Of a stretch of 64,000 nucleotides of DNA, positions 34,895-46,800 are shown piece after piece. Source of the DNA: Azolla caroliniana. Its lineage: Eukaryota > Polypodiophyta. Numbering within the stretch: position 1 is the stretch's first letter; every line of letters begins with the position of its first letter. The notes below the pieces were generated by a model. It made no database searches. It saw only the letters and a list, made by a program, of their open reading frames with translations, and was not told where the DNA came from. Made by a program: the position numbers and the translations under genes. The stretch is taken from contig JBHGNT010000004.1 in NCBI GenBank assembly GCA_043228905.1, positions 21,948,001-22,012,000 on the forward strand, read 5' to 3'.

Positions 34895-35115
34895 AGTAAA
34901 TTGGGGGGAAATTCTAGGTGGGAATTTTCTGGGAGATAAAAATCCTACATTTTATCCTTTATTCTCCTGAACCTGAATCCTTGTTGCTGTGTTTGGATTC
35001 TGAAGAAGATTCTGCTGAGAATCTTCTCATGGTGCCATGTGGCATCGATTCGAGTGGGGGATCACTTTCCCGGAGAGAATCTCGGGGGGCTTGAGATTCC
35101 CTCCCCTGAATGCAT
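34895..35115. other. possible small non-autonomous repeat with internal hairpin
   Basis: A G-rich edge, 'gtgtttggattctgaa' and a hairpin GAAGATTCT-GCTG-AGAATCTTC (about 35,004-35,025) recall MITE-like sequence. I found no terminal inverted repeat or target duplication, so this stays unassigned. Confidence 0.25.
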
Positions 35116-38100
35116 ATTTTTATTTACCTATCCCTTTGCTACACATCATTGGTTACAATCAAATCTTTAAATAAAAATGTAGGCATGTCATGCCTTGACT
35201 TGGACCCATTAATTATTAACTAACTTAACTGCCTGTACTCATTAATTATTAACCAACTTTTCAACTGTCCTTGTCTTTGTCTTGTCATTTGGGTACAACC
35301 ATATTTTCATTACCTTTTTTATTATACATATTGACTCAAGCTGTGACGTGTATTATGTACTTATTACCCAACATAACAGACAGCTCAAAGTACATGAAAA
35401 AGTACATTTTGCAATTTATTATTATGTTTGTTACAACCAATGTATATGCCTCCCAACCAATTTAACTAATATTTACTTGCCATTCTCAATATTTGACTGT
35501 TGGCATACATTTGTTCAATTTTGTGCCACTTGCTTGTTACCATCAACTCTCGACCCCCCCACTTTTCATGATGGGAAGCATGTTCAAAAAGCCTTGTTGG
35601 TGGAGTTTTTGTTTCCATTTGGAATTAAGATGGAATTATTATACACTCCAACCAATTTCTCCATGGGCAAGGTACATAGAACCCTTTCTTGCTTACTATC
35701 AACCACACAATGTTATAACCAAATTTTGTGGAAATGCTCTTTCTCAATCACTCAAGTCTCACAAGATCGTAGGAATTTATGAGAAATATCCATGACATTT
35801 TAACATATAAGTGTTGCATTGCATATTTCTACTACATATGACCCCCTTCATACGTATGTATGTATGATTTCAAAAATTCAAACTATCGATCCAAATTATG
35901 TATTTCTCTAAATATTGCTTTCAAACATTTTCTTAATCTTCATTCAATGAAAGGGAAAATATCGATAACACCACGTGCTCATAAAAAGGTCAAGCTCTAT
36001 ATCCAATAAGGAATATTTTGTACTAATGGTCGAAGAATATTTTTTACTAACAAATTTTGAGAAGGGAAATTGTGTAGACTTTGGTCAAGTAATTTGTTTC
36101 CCTTTCCTAGGTTTGAGACAAACATATAGGGAATTGTACAATGTAGTGTGGTGGCTCTTATTTGTGAATGCATTAATATGCATAAATACAAGAAATCTGA
36201 CCCACAAACGTTTAACATATATTTGCATTATACATATAAGTTAAACATCAAGGTAAAATTTTTAACTTTGTCTCAAAGCTTTGACTTTATAAGAACCTGC
36301 TTTTTATTTCTCAAAAAAGTGTATATTGTTTAGAGTTCATAGACTAGCTTAGGCCTAATAACATGTCTAACTTATGCCTAATGCAACTAGATGCCGCACA
36401 AATCTTATCTATTCTCGAACAATTCTAAACATACATAACAATTCACTCTTGAAGCTTTTGTCATTATTAGTAAGCTTTAGGGACTTGCATTTTTCATGTT
36501 TGTCTATTGCATAATTGTCTAAGTACCATATTGTGCATAAATCCAAACCTATTTATTTATCACTATAAGTACCATACATGCTTAGTTAGATTCATCTTTA
36601 GACATACTTTGAATATGATGACTTGTAAAAATGGATGTAATTCCATAATGTTGAAACTTAGTCAGTAATATTTCTCTCAATACTTCCTTGCGAAGAAATT
36701 TCAAATGGGTTGCAACAATAAACTACTAGAGTTTCTAGGTTGCTTACAACTAAATTTGGCTAGAATAATATAACGAAGACAAATTTGACACATGAACTTT
36801 GGTAACAAAAAGTGTTGTCTAGTAGCAAAAAATCAATGCCTCTAAGCTAAAGACCATAAACAGCAATACATTATGGTGTATATTTGCCCAATCGTTTCCT
36901 AATAAAATCTCTAGTGAGCTTTTAATATGATGGGCATAATATGTGTTAATCGAAAATGGGATGGCTTCACTTTATTTTTAATGAGAGTTTGAAACATTAA
37001 TTGAAAAGGGGGAGTAGTGAGCTCTATAAATCACTCGTTTGCCTATTACATGCATTTGTAGATTAGCAACCCTTAGATTCTAGTAGTACTTTAGTTCTTC
37101 TTGGTCATTGTTTCATTATTTTGTTTTAATGATAAAAAGGTCAGGGACCGCTACATTGAAGATACTACTAGTTGGTTACGCTTCTTCTTTTTTATTAGTA
37201 ATGGTTGTCCCAACATTGTGTGAAAGGATACAATACTAATGATATCGATAACCTCCACTGAACCTTAAAGCCAATTTACAAGTATGATATATCCCTCGAT
37301 ACTTACAAGATGAATGCATGAGACTATGTGTGTTACCTTTTTGCCCCTAGTTTGAAATTTCCGCATATTGGTAGAGAGTCAAGAGTTCTCATTACTTACC
37401 ATATGGAACATGAAAAGGATCTCAATAGTGATTTCGCCCTAGTTTGAAATGTCGGTGTATTGGTAGAGAGTCAATAGTTCTCATTACTTATTATATGGAA
37501 CATGAAAAGGGTCTCAATAGTGATTTCAAACTTCTATGTGTACCCCCTTAACGAATGTCTAAACGATGCACATATTTTCGGCCTTTTAAACATCTACTTT
37601 AAGAATTGTAATATCAACTAAGACCAATATGTTAGGATATCGAGGTAGACTAAAATGTGCACATATTCTATTAATTTACAATTATTTTCTTCGGGGTTGA
37701 TATATAGAGGCAATAATAGTGATGCAAGTAAATGAGTTATATATAACAATTGTTTCGAATTATAGATAACCTCGCACAACAATTAAATACTATTCGTTGG
37801 CATTCTGACATGGTTGGGCTATACCTCTATGATTCTCTCATTGGCCACATGCTTGATGTAAAGGTTATGTGCTTTGTACCATGGATCTGAGGTTGTAGTT
37901 TGGTGAGAACTTTTATGCAATGCCCTCGCTCATTTCAAAAATATTTGTTGGCACTCCATGCCACACACACAACTAGAGCTTGGCTAGGCCACACACAATA
38001 CCCAATCGTCAACCAAGCCTCAGGTTTGGTTATGAATTACATCCTATGTTTGGGTCAGGTGTGGGGACAGAAGCATGTCTCTGTCAGTTGACATTGATTG

Positions 38101-39490
38101 CATTGTATCTAGTATTTTATTTGTTGACATTCCAATTTAGTTGACCTCTCCTGTTTAAAAGGGAAATCTAGATTCTAAAAGGAGAATCATGCTACCTTTT
38201 TCCTTTTATAAAATATGAAATGTTACTTCCATAAATGATAAATATTTCCATATAAGCAAAAGGGGTCATAGTACAAGGTTGCAAAATCAACATGGAACCA
38301 TGAAGAAACCTCATCAAACCTTGTTCCAGTGGTGATAAAGTTTATGAAAACTTGCAAATGTGTTTTGTTTTATTGGATCGCAAACACATCATTTATCAAG
38401 TATCTTTGGATTTTGTCAAATGTCATCATGCTTTGAACATGGCAGCAAGAATCGACGGGCCAATTTACACTTTCATTTGTTGCAGAGCCTAGGTGTTGCG
38501 TGTCTTCATGTTCATCAAAGTTGTGAATTGCAATCATACTATAAGCAAATGTTTTTCTAGAATATGTCTTTGAATGTCACTTTCAAAAATCCTTGGAAGT
38601 TGGAGAATTTTAATTGTACTGATAATGATTTTATGAAGAACTTTAAATCAAATGATTTTATGAAGAACAAGTCGAGGTCCATCGTCCATTTTGCACCTAA
38701 TTATTTGAGTTGGAGAGTTTGGAGGTTGGTATGGTCTATAAAACACATTAAGCTTATTTGTTCTTTAATTCAAAATCAGAAGTTGAATACAATTCCAAAG
38801 CAACAATCGAAATAGATGTATTCATTTTTAGTTACTATGTACATACTTTGCCACTTGAAGAAAACATGTTACATACATACATACTCATAGTGTCACATTA
38901 GATCTTAACACTTACCTTCTTTTATTCAATAATGATTATGGATATGTTGACATCATGCTTAAATATGCAACTGAGTTTGTCTTAATGTCTCATTTGGGAA
39001 GAATTGTTATTACCAATCAAACAGGACATTGTGAATGGTGGTCCAGAATAATCATTGGATCGTTAATACCCAATAAGAAACAAAAACAAGTTCTTGAGTT
39101 TCCAAAGTGAAGACGAAACACTAAAGTAGTTACTTTTTTGTTTGTTAAAAAGGTACATAAATTTAAAGAATATACACCTAAGCAATTTATTTGTCAAATA
39201 AATCCATCATACAACTCACAAATCGAGGTGTGCACCACCTTTTGTACCATATGTTTTTCATTTGGGTTAACAAAATACCTAGTGAGGGCGGCTAACTTTA
39301 AGAACAACAATCCTCATGACACTTTCGTACATAACATAAATAATAACGTGTTTTGGCCTATTACTATGAAATAAGCCTAGTGAAGGGGGGGCAAACTTCA
39401 ACTACAACAATACTTGTGATTGTTTTGAATGCAACAATGTAAATGGTAAGCAATTTTGGTCAAGTACTAAAAAACTTCTAATAAAACATG
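35116..39490. other. intergenic AT-rich sequence
   Basis: No gene recognised. The only clear structure is the tandem duplication at 37,345-37,530. Open frames such as 35,282-35,782 and 38,360-38,560 show no domain that I know. Confidence 0.45.
37345..37530 (+). repeat. tandem duplication, period 92
   Basis: 'ccctagtttgaaat...ggtagagagtca...catatggaacatgaaaagg.tctcaatagtgattt' occurs twice with about ten differences. Confidence 0.85.
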
Positions 39491-39499
39491 CGGCTATTT

Positions 39500-39830
39500 T
39501 TCAGTGTTATGTGAAGATTGGCAAGAAACTATTACCTACTACGTCAAGGAACCAAAAACAATTGTTTTTTGGAGAAAGAATGGAATCTCTTTGCAACAAT
39601 TCAATCAAATTGGTTGTGGAGCATAACAATAACAGGAAATTTGTCAAATTTAAATGGTTATTGATTAATAGCGCATTACTAGTTAATGAGTTGAGAAAAG
39701 GGGTGAATGCAAATAGTATGTGTCATTTGTATGCGTCTACTGGAAACAGTTAAGCATTATTTGTGGAGCTTTGATTTTGCGATGGAAATATGGAAAACAC
39801 TCTCAAAACTATTAATACCAATATGTCCTC
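39500..39830 (+). pseudogene. LINE fragment (zinc-binding C-terminal region)
   Basis: 'FKWLLINSALLVNELRKG' followed by 'MCHLY' and, after a one-base frame change, 'ETVKHYLWSFDFAMEIW'. This parallels LINE A near 14,350-14,500 ('FKWLLLHYALLVGYHLKG' ... 'CVCC' ... 'TLKHLFWTC'). It is a truncated relic. Confidence 0.65.
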
Positions 39831-39979
39831 GACTGGTGCATTCGTGGAGGGCGATATTAAGGGTGCTTGGTTGTACAAGGGCAACCAATTTTTGTACAAG
39901 CAAGAGTATGTTGTAGACATTATTTCTCTAGAACATGGTCTAATGCAGAAAAATAAATATACCCTTAAAATCCACAATT

Positions 39980-40090
39980 ACGGGTAACGGAGTTGTAAAA
40001 TTGAAATATGACATTAATAAGTAGCATTACAAGTTGGTATATATGGAAGGCCATGTGCTTGACGATATTCCAAAACGTGATATAAAGGCA
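39980..40090. other. short gap, nothing recognised
   Basis: No signal was seen between the LINE fragment and the LTR-like sequence. Confidence 0.4.
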
Positions 40091-40551
40091 TGTTAGACAA
40101 TTACCAAGATTTGGACAATGTTTGTGCATAGTCTAAGTGTTACAGGCATGACCATAATTTATCCCGTGGTAAGTTGTACCATATTATTCTACACTCGAGG
40201 ATCAATTGTGAGGGTTAATCAAGAGTGTACAGACAGGAATATTACTTTACAACCCATAAGGGTCAACTGTGAACTTGCACGAGAGCCTTAGGTCTGACTA
40301 TAAATATGAGGCCTAGCTACACTTGTTAGTCACATCATTTGACTATGTCGAGACTGTGATCTTTTGGTGAACAGACTCTTGTAGTGAGCATGCCAGTACC
40401 AGGTCTGGGACGCCAATCAAGGACTCGAGTCCATCTCGATCCCTCCTCTCGGGGGTGGTCGGGTGGATCGACACCCTTCTTTCTCTCTTTTTTCTTATCT
40501 ATCTATCTTATATTCTTTGTCTTATGCTTACGTTAGGAATGATCTCTAACA
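40091..40551 (+). mobile_element. probable Copia-type solo LTR
   Basis: It begins TGTTAG and ends CTAACA (6-bp inverted ends) over 461 bp, with a TATA box CTATAAATATGAGG near 40,297-40,310. A related inverted sequence lies at about 53,085-53,460. The flanks (aggca / ctaag) show no target duplication, so the ends could be slightly off or the element rearranged. Confidence 0.55.
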
Positions 40552-41810
40552 CTAAGAGGTTGTTTGTATAAAAGGTGACACTCAACAAGGATAACTACGG
40601 GTTTGGAGTTTCATTCCATGTGGGACAAAGGTGTTTTTATTGGTGGTTTTCTGGCAAAGCGAAGTAGTTTTACTCTACAACCAAGTATTTATTTTAATTG
40701 ATAGTTAGAACTTAGAACCTAACCTTGGTTATAAAATGGGGGTAATTACCTGCAAATACTCATTTTCTATACAACCTTGCAGATTTTCTTGATACTAATG
40801 TAGTACCTTTTTCTTAAATAAATAAGTTCACTATTCCAAAATAATAAATTTGGTCAAAGTATTCGTGACCCACATACAATCACATCCACCACATTCAAGA
40901 CTAAGACGAACAATGAGTTAAGTCTCCCATCATTAGCATCATATATGGAATGATATATTTTGATACATTGCTCTTCTCATTATGCTTTTGGTACTCCAGG
41001 ATTAAGCTTGGGTAGAACATAAACTACTTGGATGGCCAGAAAAGTGCTCGTTCTTACTTTAGGAGTGATCAATATCACTTACATGACATGACACTACCTT
41101 GGAACTTTCAAAGTATTTCAAGTGTACTTTATGCATGTAGTTTGTATAGCATTGTTTATTTTCGCATCAATTTCTTGTGCATGATGAGATATTGATTACA
41201 TAAATCACTTGTTTTCAATGCACACACTATTTTGAATTATCAATAATCATATGTTCATTCATATGCGACAATGATAACTGTACATGGGCCATGTGAAAGA
41301 TCCCATAACAAAAACAAACAAAAAACATGCCACATATGTATTGACAATTTGATAAAGAGTACAAAAACTTGAACAAACTTCTCATGTAGAATGCCAAGAG
41401 TAGATAGAGAAACAGAAAATTATAACAAAGAAAAAGTTGACTATAACTAAATTTTTTAAGAAAAGTTGTTTGCTTACGGTCCAGGAAAAGAATACCTTGA
41501 TTGCTTGTTTTGTTAGTTTGTTTTCGTGTTTTTTTCTTAGGTTGTTGAATTATGGATACGAGATCTTTGCAATTGTCTCGGTACACCATGTTCATGAATT
41601 CACAATTCATATTTGAAAAATGGAGCATATTAACAAAGTATCTTTGCATCTTGATTTACATTTTTCCTTTTGATACGATCCTTCGGCTTTAAGTTGAGAC
41701 AAAATTCAAGAATTCTCTTTTGCTTCAATTCACTTTCTCATCTTTACGAACTTCTAACATATTTCAATGTTGGGCAAACGATATTGGGTGTTCTTTTGTT
41801 CTCTCTCTCT
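40552..41810. other. intergenic sequence, nothing recognised
   Basis: The minus-strand open frame at 41,227-41,649 is aromatic- and cysteine-rich without a known motif. I do not support it as a gene. Confidence 0.4.
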
Positions 41811-41811
41811 C

Positions 41812-41886
41812 TCCCAATGTTGGCAAATATTGACCCCTAATGTTGGCCCCAATACAAGGGGAAAAAATGCAAAACGTATCTAATCA

Positions 41887-41933
<47 letters not shown>

Positions 41934-42015
41934 GCCCCAATGTTGGCAATATATTGACACCTAATGTTGGCCCCAACACAAGGGGAAAAAATGTAGAATG
42001 TATCTAATCACATCT
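41812..42015 (+). repeat. tandem duplication (period 123) with CT microsatellite
   Basis: 'ccaatgttggcaa.tattgac.cctaatgttggccccaa.acaaggggaaaaaatg...tctaatcacatctc' occurs at 41,814 and 41,937. A (CT)n run at 41,891-41,928 lies at the junction. Confidence 0.9.
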
Positions 42016-42049
42016 CACTAACCTCGTGAACCTTAGCTCTTGGAGAGCC

Positions 42050-42300
42050 TTCACACTTTTTGAACTTGCTCACACAAGTTAGGCATTGAGGTAGTATCGT
42101 GGCATCATCACCCAAACATGAAGATATGTAATGAAAACCTAGTGGAGGATTGATATCGCTTATTGCATGCTCAACGTATAATGTTGTTCGTGAGAAATAT
42201 GATGACTTGTTAGATGAGCATGATAATGCAAGTATCATACTCAAATTTCCGCCAATAAGGTTGAGCACACATATGCATGCATTATTTTCATATCAACTGA
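42050..42300 (+). pseudogene. decayed LINE-type tail related to 600-955
   Basis: Shares 'cacaagttaggcattgaggt.g.atc.tggcatca' and 'ggttgagc.catat..atgc.t.attt' with the left-edge remnant. It is more degenerate. Confidence 0.5.
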
Positions 42301-43065
42301 TTTTACAATATAGTAACCCCCCTTCTTTGGAAGGAGTGACATATTGATTCGGTCCCATTGGACAACGCCATCATTTCCAACCCTAGCGTAATAGTCCTAA
42401 GGCCATTTTGTAGGAATAACTTGGTAGCCTTTGAAGACTATTGTTTCAAAGAAAACGATAGTGTAAAAGTTCTAAAGCCATTATTGGGAGCAACTCGCTA
42501 GTGCACATGATCTCAAACCTTATGGAGCCATTTCTTTAGGAGTGCATCGACATCGTGCAGAAACTTCCGCAGGCATGCAACACAACATCGAAAACCATAT
42601 CACTCCTTTAGGACCTCGAATTTTCGGAACACAACCGACTTCACTTGATCACAATAAGTCGCGGCTCTATAAGTTTGGGAAAATATTTTGATTGAGCAAG
42701 TGTTGGGAATGGTTATGAGCGATTGAAAGTCGACGACAATGTCCAAAGTGCCTTGACATGATGGATAAGGCTTTCTTCGCATGATGCTTCATGCACGTAA
42801 GGTCTAGTATGTGGGTGGGGTGGTGTTTTTCTTTGATGTGTAAATGACTGCTCTCTCTCAATTTATCGCCAATAGTAGGACATTTGTCTTGCAAGTTCCC
42901 TGGACACTACATCATGTCAGGTTGATGATAGTTAGATACTATGTTCGTCTATCCGTTTTGCCCATTCCATCTGTCTGTTCTCTCTCTCTCTCTGGTGCCA
43001 TGAAATCGAGAGACCTGCCCGGCCCCCCTCTTTGTGTCATGAAGAAATACATACATACTCATACA
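42301..43065. other. intergenic sequence
   Basis: No gene recognised. A short CT run lies near 42,982. Confidence 0.4.
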
Positions 43066-43260
43066 TATATGAAGAGTTAATGTTTTCCATTTTTGTTATT
43101 TTTTCTACAAAAAGTAATTAATTGAAACATATAAAAAAAAAGATCTCCAAACACTTAAGAAGAAATACACGCATATATGAAGAGTTAATGTTTTCCATTT
43201 TTTATTTTATTTTTTTCTACAAAAAGTAATTAATTAAAACAGAAAAAAAGAGATCTCCAA
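43065..43260 (+). repeat. tandem duplication upstream of the carrier gene, period about 108
   Basis: 'tatgaagagttaatgttttccatttt...ttttctacaaaaagtaattaatt.aaaca...agatctccaa' occurs twice. It lies 100-300 bases upstream of the leader exon, so it could hold promoter elements in two copies. Confidence 0.85.
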
Positions 43261-43339
43261 TTCATTGTTTTTGATATTCTTTTTTTTCATTTATTAATTA
43301 ATTAATAATAATATTATCATTATTCATGTGTTATTGTTA

Positions 43340-43691
43340 TTATTGGGGTTTTCTGTGAAGCGCGATGACTGTCTGTCTGCGCGGAATCCTCTTGAAACCC
43401 TAATTCCCGATCTCTTCTCTGCAGTTGCATCTGCTCATTCTTCTCCTTCTTCGCAATCCTAAAGTTTGGATCCCCTCTCTGCGTTTCGAACTGTTCATTC
43501 TTCTTCTTCGTCTTCCTCCAAACCCTAATTTCGGATTTCTCGGAGATTCGTTCTATTCATCCTTCTTCTTTGGATTCGTAAGATCCGATAAAAATCTTTG
43601 GTTCTTGATCCGCACCACAGAGGAGAAAAGAAACACGACTGTGATATGGATACCTTCGTCATTGCATCATCTCTGCGAGTCTAAATCCTAA
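43340..43691 (+). promoter_or_regulatory. 5' leader exon of the NDT-type carrier gene, with telo-boxes and two short uORFs
   Basis: AAACCCTAA telo-boxes at 43,395-43,403 and 43,520-43,528 are typical of plant leaders near the start of transcription. A donor (CCTAA|GTAAGT) at 43,691/43,692 would join to an acceptor at 43,823, just before the coding ATG. Two 12-residue upstream ORFs lie at 43,365-43,403 and 43,646-43,684. The transcription start itself cannot be seen. Confidence 0.6.
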
Positions 43692-43831
43692 GTAAGTCAT
43701 ATGTATGTTTCTTACTATTTTTTTGTTCTTTCTGTTGTCTGTTTTGTTCGTTTCTCCAGCTCTTTTTTGCTATATTGATTTACATGTTCTGATGAGAACT
43801 AGTCATATTTGGAAGTGGATCAGATAGAGAG

Positions 43832-46800
43832 ATGGTAGAAACACATCGCACACAGTTGTATCACGCGGTGGCAGGGGCTGGAGCAGGTGCTCACCTTCTC
43901 TAAACTATTTATTAGCTCTGTAAATTGGGATATAGAATGTACGCATCAGAATAATCAATCACAAGTTGTTAAAGTCCTTTATTTATTAGCGTTGTGAATT
44001 GGGATATAGAATGTACGCATCAGAATAATCAACCAAAAGTTGCTAAAGGCCTCCATTTAATTGGGGTGCTCATTCATTAACTTACCATGAATAGTGTCCT
44101 TCATGCAGGTGCAATTGCTGCGACTTTTGTGTGTCCCTTAGATGTTGTGAAGACACGGTTGCAAGTGTATGGGAATTCTGTTAGAGGTTCTCAACGCCAA
44201 GGTAAAAGACATGGGGCTTTGTTTCGTCCTCACACATTTGAATTATGCTGAATATGCAATTACAATATAACTAACCATGCGTGGACATTAAAACATCCAT
44301 GTAGTTCGCATTCAAAAAAGTCCTACATATCAATCTTGAAGGAACTTTGCATGGTGACTCCCACAAAAGTCTTAAAATATCAAATATTTTAACTTTAGGA
44401 TGGAGCCTGGAGCCAAGAAATAATGCTTTGAACAATATTTTCTTCTTTTGTGCTCAAAGCTCGGAACAAGATCACACTGCATGCTATAATGGTATCAAAC
44501 AGGAGTTCATTTTTGGGGATCAAAATGCACACTTGATGAAATTCATGTATATTGTACTGGTTAATTTTTGGCTTCTATTTGTAAGGATTTGTGAGAGATA
44601 CTGGATGTGAAAGTGTCTCCATGAATGTAGAAATTGAAATTGTATGTGCTACTGGTTGCATTTTACTGGCAATTGTGTTAGAATCTACAACATTTAACGA
44701 ATATATTATTTTTCTTAGATGCAGAATGTAAGGAATTTCTGGCCAATTGGTACCATCACAGGCGTCCGTTGCTAATATTAATGTGTTGTTTTACAGTAGG
44801 AGGCATTGTTGTGGGAACTCTGCGGAAAATTGTAAAGGATGAGGGCTTCCGGGGTCTATATCGAGGTTTATCACCCACTATGTTTGCCTTGCTTCCAAAT
44901 TGGGCAGTAAGCTTCTGATGACCAATGCCTTGCAATTATGTATTATATACACATTTGTCTGCCACAAATAGTCTGACCATCTGGCTACGATCCAATATTT
45001 TGTTTTGGCTAGAAGACATCATGTATTGCCAACCAGGAAAACAATACATGAATGTGTGCATTTGCTGATGTAAAGAAAATATTGTTTAATTGTAGATGAT
45101 GTATGTGTGTTTATTTCAGTGATGAAACTCCTTGTTCATGTGCGGATATGTGTTTCTTAACAAATTGCTATTATGTATGTATGTGCATCTACCTCCTTGC
45201 ATTTTAAGAAAGGTGTATAAATGTGTATCTTTTGATGTTAAGAAAACATCGTTTAGTTGTTTTCTGGATGTATCAGGGCGTAATGTTTGAATCTCATCTC
45301 TTTAAGTTGCTACTTTTTTTGTTCGTTTAACACAATGAAGACATTTTAATTGTTGGCTGAAGTTTTAGTTTTGGTTCTTGTCTCAGGTATACTTTACTGT
45401 CTATGGCCATTTGAAAAGTAGGCTCGAAACAGAACATGTTATAACTGACTGTAAGTATCTTTGTAATGCAATCTGTTTCCTAATGGCGATGATTGCAGTG
45501 GCAGCCTGAATACGGATGAATGCATGCATGCATGTCGGTGTGGGCACTTTTTCTTGTGACTCTTAAGTATCTTTTTGTATAAGCTGGGTCAGAAAATCAT
45601 GATGGTTGCAGTTTTGAATGCATGTAATGTTTGTTTCAGTTGTCTTATTTTCTTTTCAAAATTGTATTTTCATCATTTGAAATTAAAAAAAAAAAATCAC
45701 CTTGTCTTAACATCAAAAGGTACAAGATTTACTTTTTATTTTCTTGAAGTTACATTGTACTAATCATTAAAATAGGTTTAAACTAGGGCTGGTTTCATTT
45801 AACAGTCTAAGAATCTGTTTGAATTTCTATTTCTCTCTCTCTCTCTCTCATCCACCCTCATTCTTTGTTATTAATATGTTTGTACGTGAGTGTGTGAACT
45901 ATGTGCATGCTTGCTTATGTATGTGTCTGAACAATTATTTGCAGGTGGTCTCTCAACCAGATGAATTGTGGGTAGTAGGCCCTTAAACTGGAACATGATT
46001 GGTCCAATTAGCATTGAATGGCAATGTTTCTGTCCAATCATTAAGTTGTGCCATTCAGTAGGGATTAGAGCAGACATGATTTCCTTAAAAAAAGTTAAAA
46101 ATTGAGTGGGCTAGGATTATTTTTGAAGAGGTAGATGCTGGGATAGGAAGACCTACCTTTTTCAAATGAACCTCTTCTGGTGTACACTTCAACATTGAGA
46201 TTTAGGTCTGGTAGAGAGAAACAATTGAATGTGAAAATCTGCATAAAACTTTGTTAAGTGGTTGTCTTATTTACTATGTCTCTTAAGATTGTTTTGGAGG
46301 CTGTGGTGGTGACTTTTAGTTGCTGAAATAGCCATAAACAGCTGGTTGTGTTTCTAGGGACTGAATTGTTCTATTATTTATTAATAAAGAAATATTCAAA
46401 AGGGGAGCCAGTGTGTAGTGCCAGTGTGTTGTCAAATTTCTTGTTCAGGTGCAGTCTACCTTGTTGGGTATGAGAAATTAAAGTCTTAATGAGTCCAAAA
46501 GTGTAGGTCGGTGTTATTTGATTATATACAAGTTTTCTAACGCTGAAAATTGAAAAGGGGAGCCAATCTTTAGGGCCAGTGTGTCATCAAATTGTTTATT
46601 CAGTTGCAATCTATCTTGGTGGGCATGTGAAATTAAAGTCTTAATGAGTCCAAAATATGAAATATTTGTTTCTTTATTTATATACAAAGCCACCGACAAT
46701 CTAGCTAAATTGGCAGTTCCATTGTTTTGCTACACTGTGGAAGTTCCACACCGATTTCAAGTTGCTTGCTAGTTAGTTTTGAGCTACATGCATACACTTC

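Noticed and set aside
34895-35115. A MITE
   Set aside because: A hairpin and a typical phrase are present, but there are no matching terminal repeats and no target duplication.
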